The translations under genes were made by a program, and so were the position numbers. Under the pieces are notes generated by a model. That model had not been told where the DNA came from and did not search any database. It saw only the letters and a program-made list of their open reading frames with translations. This document shows positions 13,149-13,719 of a stretch of 13,719 bases of DNA, piece after piece. The number at the start of each line of letters is the position of its first letter. Position 1 is the first letter of the stretch. This DNA is from SIG636 sp045604285 (GTDB lineage: Bacteria; Bacillota; Clostridia; Oscillospirales; CAG-382), in assembly GCA_045604285.1 (NCBI GenBank), contig JAZUNS010000104.1:1-13719 (forward strand), written 5' to 3'.

Positions 13149-13719
13149 ATGACTACTGCAGAAAAAAGCTTAGCCCTTCACTATGAGAAAAAAGGTAAAA
13201 TAGAGGTTGTTACCACCGTTCCCTGTAAGACCAAGGAAGACCTTGCTCTTGCTTATACCCCCGGTGTTGCTACCCCTTGCCTTGAAATACAGAAGGACGT
13301 AAACAAATCCTACGAGCTTACCAGAAGATGGAATATGTGCCTTGTTGTAACCGACGGTACCGCAGTTCTCGGCCTTGGTGACATCGGCCCCGAAGCAGGC
13401 ATGCCCGTTATGGAAGGCAAATGTGCCCTCTTTAAGGCATTTGGCGACGTTGATGCATTCCCTCTCTGCATTAAGAGCAAGGACGTTGACGAAATAGTTA
13501 AGACCATCCAGCTTATCTCCGGCAGCTTCGGCGGTGTTAACCTTGAGGATATCTCCGCTCCCCGTTGCTTTGAAATAGAAAAGAGACTTAAGGAAGTTTG
13601 TGACATTCCCATCTTCCACGATGACCAGCACGGTACTGCTGTTGTTACCCTTGCAGGTCTTACCAACGCTCTTAAGGTTGTTGGCAAGAAGAAGGAAGAC
13701 GTTCAGATCGTAATCAATG
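13149..13719 (+). CDS. Malic enzyme, short bacterial form (3'-truncated by window edge)
   Basis: The start is ATG 13149 with AAGGAG at 13133-13138. The frame stays open to the window edge (190 complete codons), about half of the roughly 390 residues usual for short bacterial malic enzymes. The enzyme oxidatively decarboxylates malate to pyruvate and CO2 with NAD+ or NADP+. Visible hallmarks are the catalytic Tyr36 in AYTPGVATPCLEI, VVTDGTAVLGLGDIGPEAG, Lys91 in MEGKCALFKAFG, the metal-binding Glu133-Asp134 in NLEDISAP, and FHDDQHGTA (Asp158/159). The NAD(P)-binding domain is mostly outside the window, so cofactor preference cannot be judged. It is almost certainly co-transcribed with the dehydrogenase 29 nt upstream; I see no promoter or terminator between them. 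Confidence 0.93.
   Translation, partial: MTTAEKSLALHYEKKGKIEVVTTVPCKTKEDLALAYTPGVATPCLEIQKDVNKSYELTRRWNMCLVVTDGTAVLGLGDIGPEAGMPVMEGKCALFKAFGDVDAFPLCIKSKDVDEIVKTIQLISGSFGGVNLEDISAPRCFEIEKRLKEVCDIPIFHDDQHGTAVVTLAGLTNALKVVGKKKEDVQIVIN

Noticed and set aside
1..13719. Search for CRISPR arrays, tRNA/rRNA genes, insertion sequences and attachment sites
   Set aside because: No direct-repeat/spacer pattern, cloverleaf-like sequence, transposase motif or terminal inverted repeats were seen. The intergenic gaps are 155, 173 and 29 nt and are explained by terminators, promoters and RBSs.

Overview
The window looks like chromosomal DNA of an anaerobic, probably gut-dwelling Bacillota/Clostridia-type organism. 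The reasons are strong AAGGAG-type ribosome binding sites, intrinsic terminators, a consensus vegetative promoter, a secreted dockerin protein, and a very large secreted-type protein built from sugar-binding modules. Base composition is intermediate. No species can be named from the sequence. All genes are on the + strand.

Region 1 (1-9926) is the 3' part of one enormous gene. At least 3307 residues are visible and its N-terminus lies outside the window. It encodes a modular extracellular protein with Fn3-like and InlB/Flg_new-like beta domains, at least five discoidin-like (F5/8 type C) domains, a CBM9-like region and a cleaved-adhesin-like jelly roll. It ends in a beta domain that appears to be split by an array of about ten aromatic repeats of roughly 23 residues. 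I see no catalytic domain or wall anchor in the visible part. A hairpin terminator follows it.

Region 2 (10022-11860) is a self-contained transcription unit: a perfect TTGACA-17-TATAAT promoter, a strong RBS, and a secreted C39-like cysteine peptidase with an Fn3-like domain and a C-terminal dockerin, closed by a strong terminator. The dockerin implies docking to a cohesin-bearing protein encoded elsewhere.

Region 3 (11895-13719) is a metabolic operon. An Ldh_2-family malate/lactate-type dehydrogenase is followed 29 nt later by a malic enzyme that runs off the right edge. Together they could interconvert oxaloacetate, malate and pyruvate and move reducing power between nicotinamide pools. 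A Rex-box-like inverted repeat overlaps the predicted -10 element.

Codon use divides the window. The giant gene and the metabolic genes almost never use TTA, CTA or TCA, a pattern usual for highly expressed genes. The peptidase gene uses them freely.
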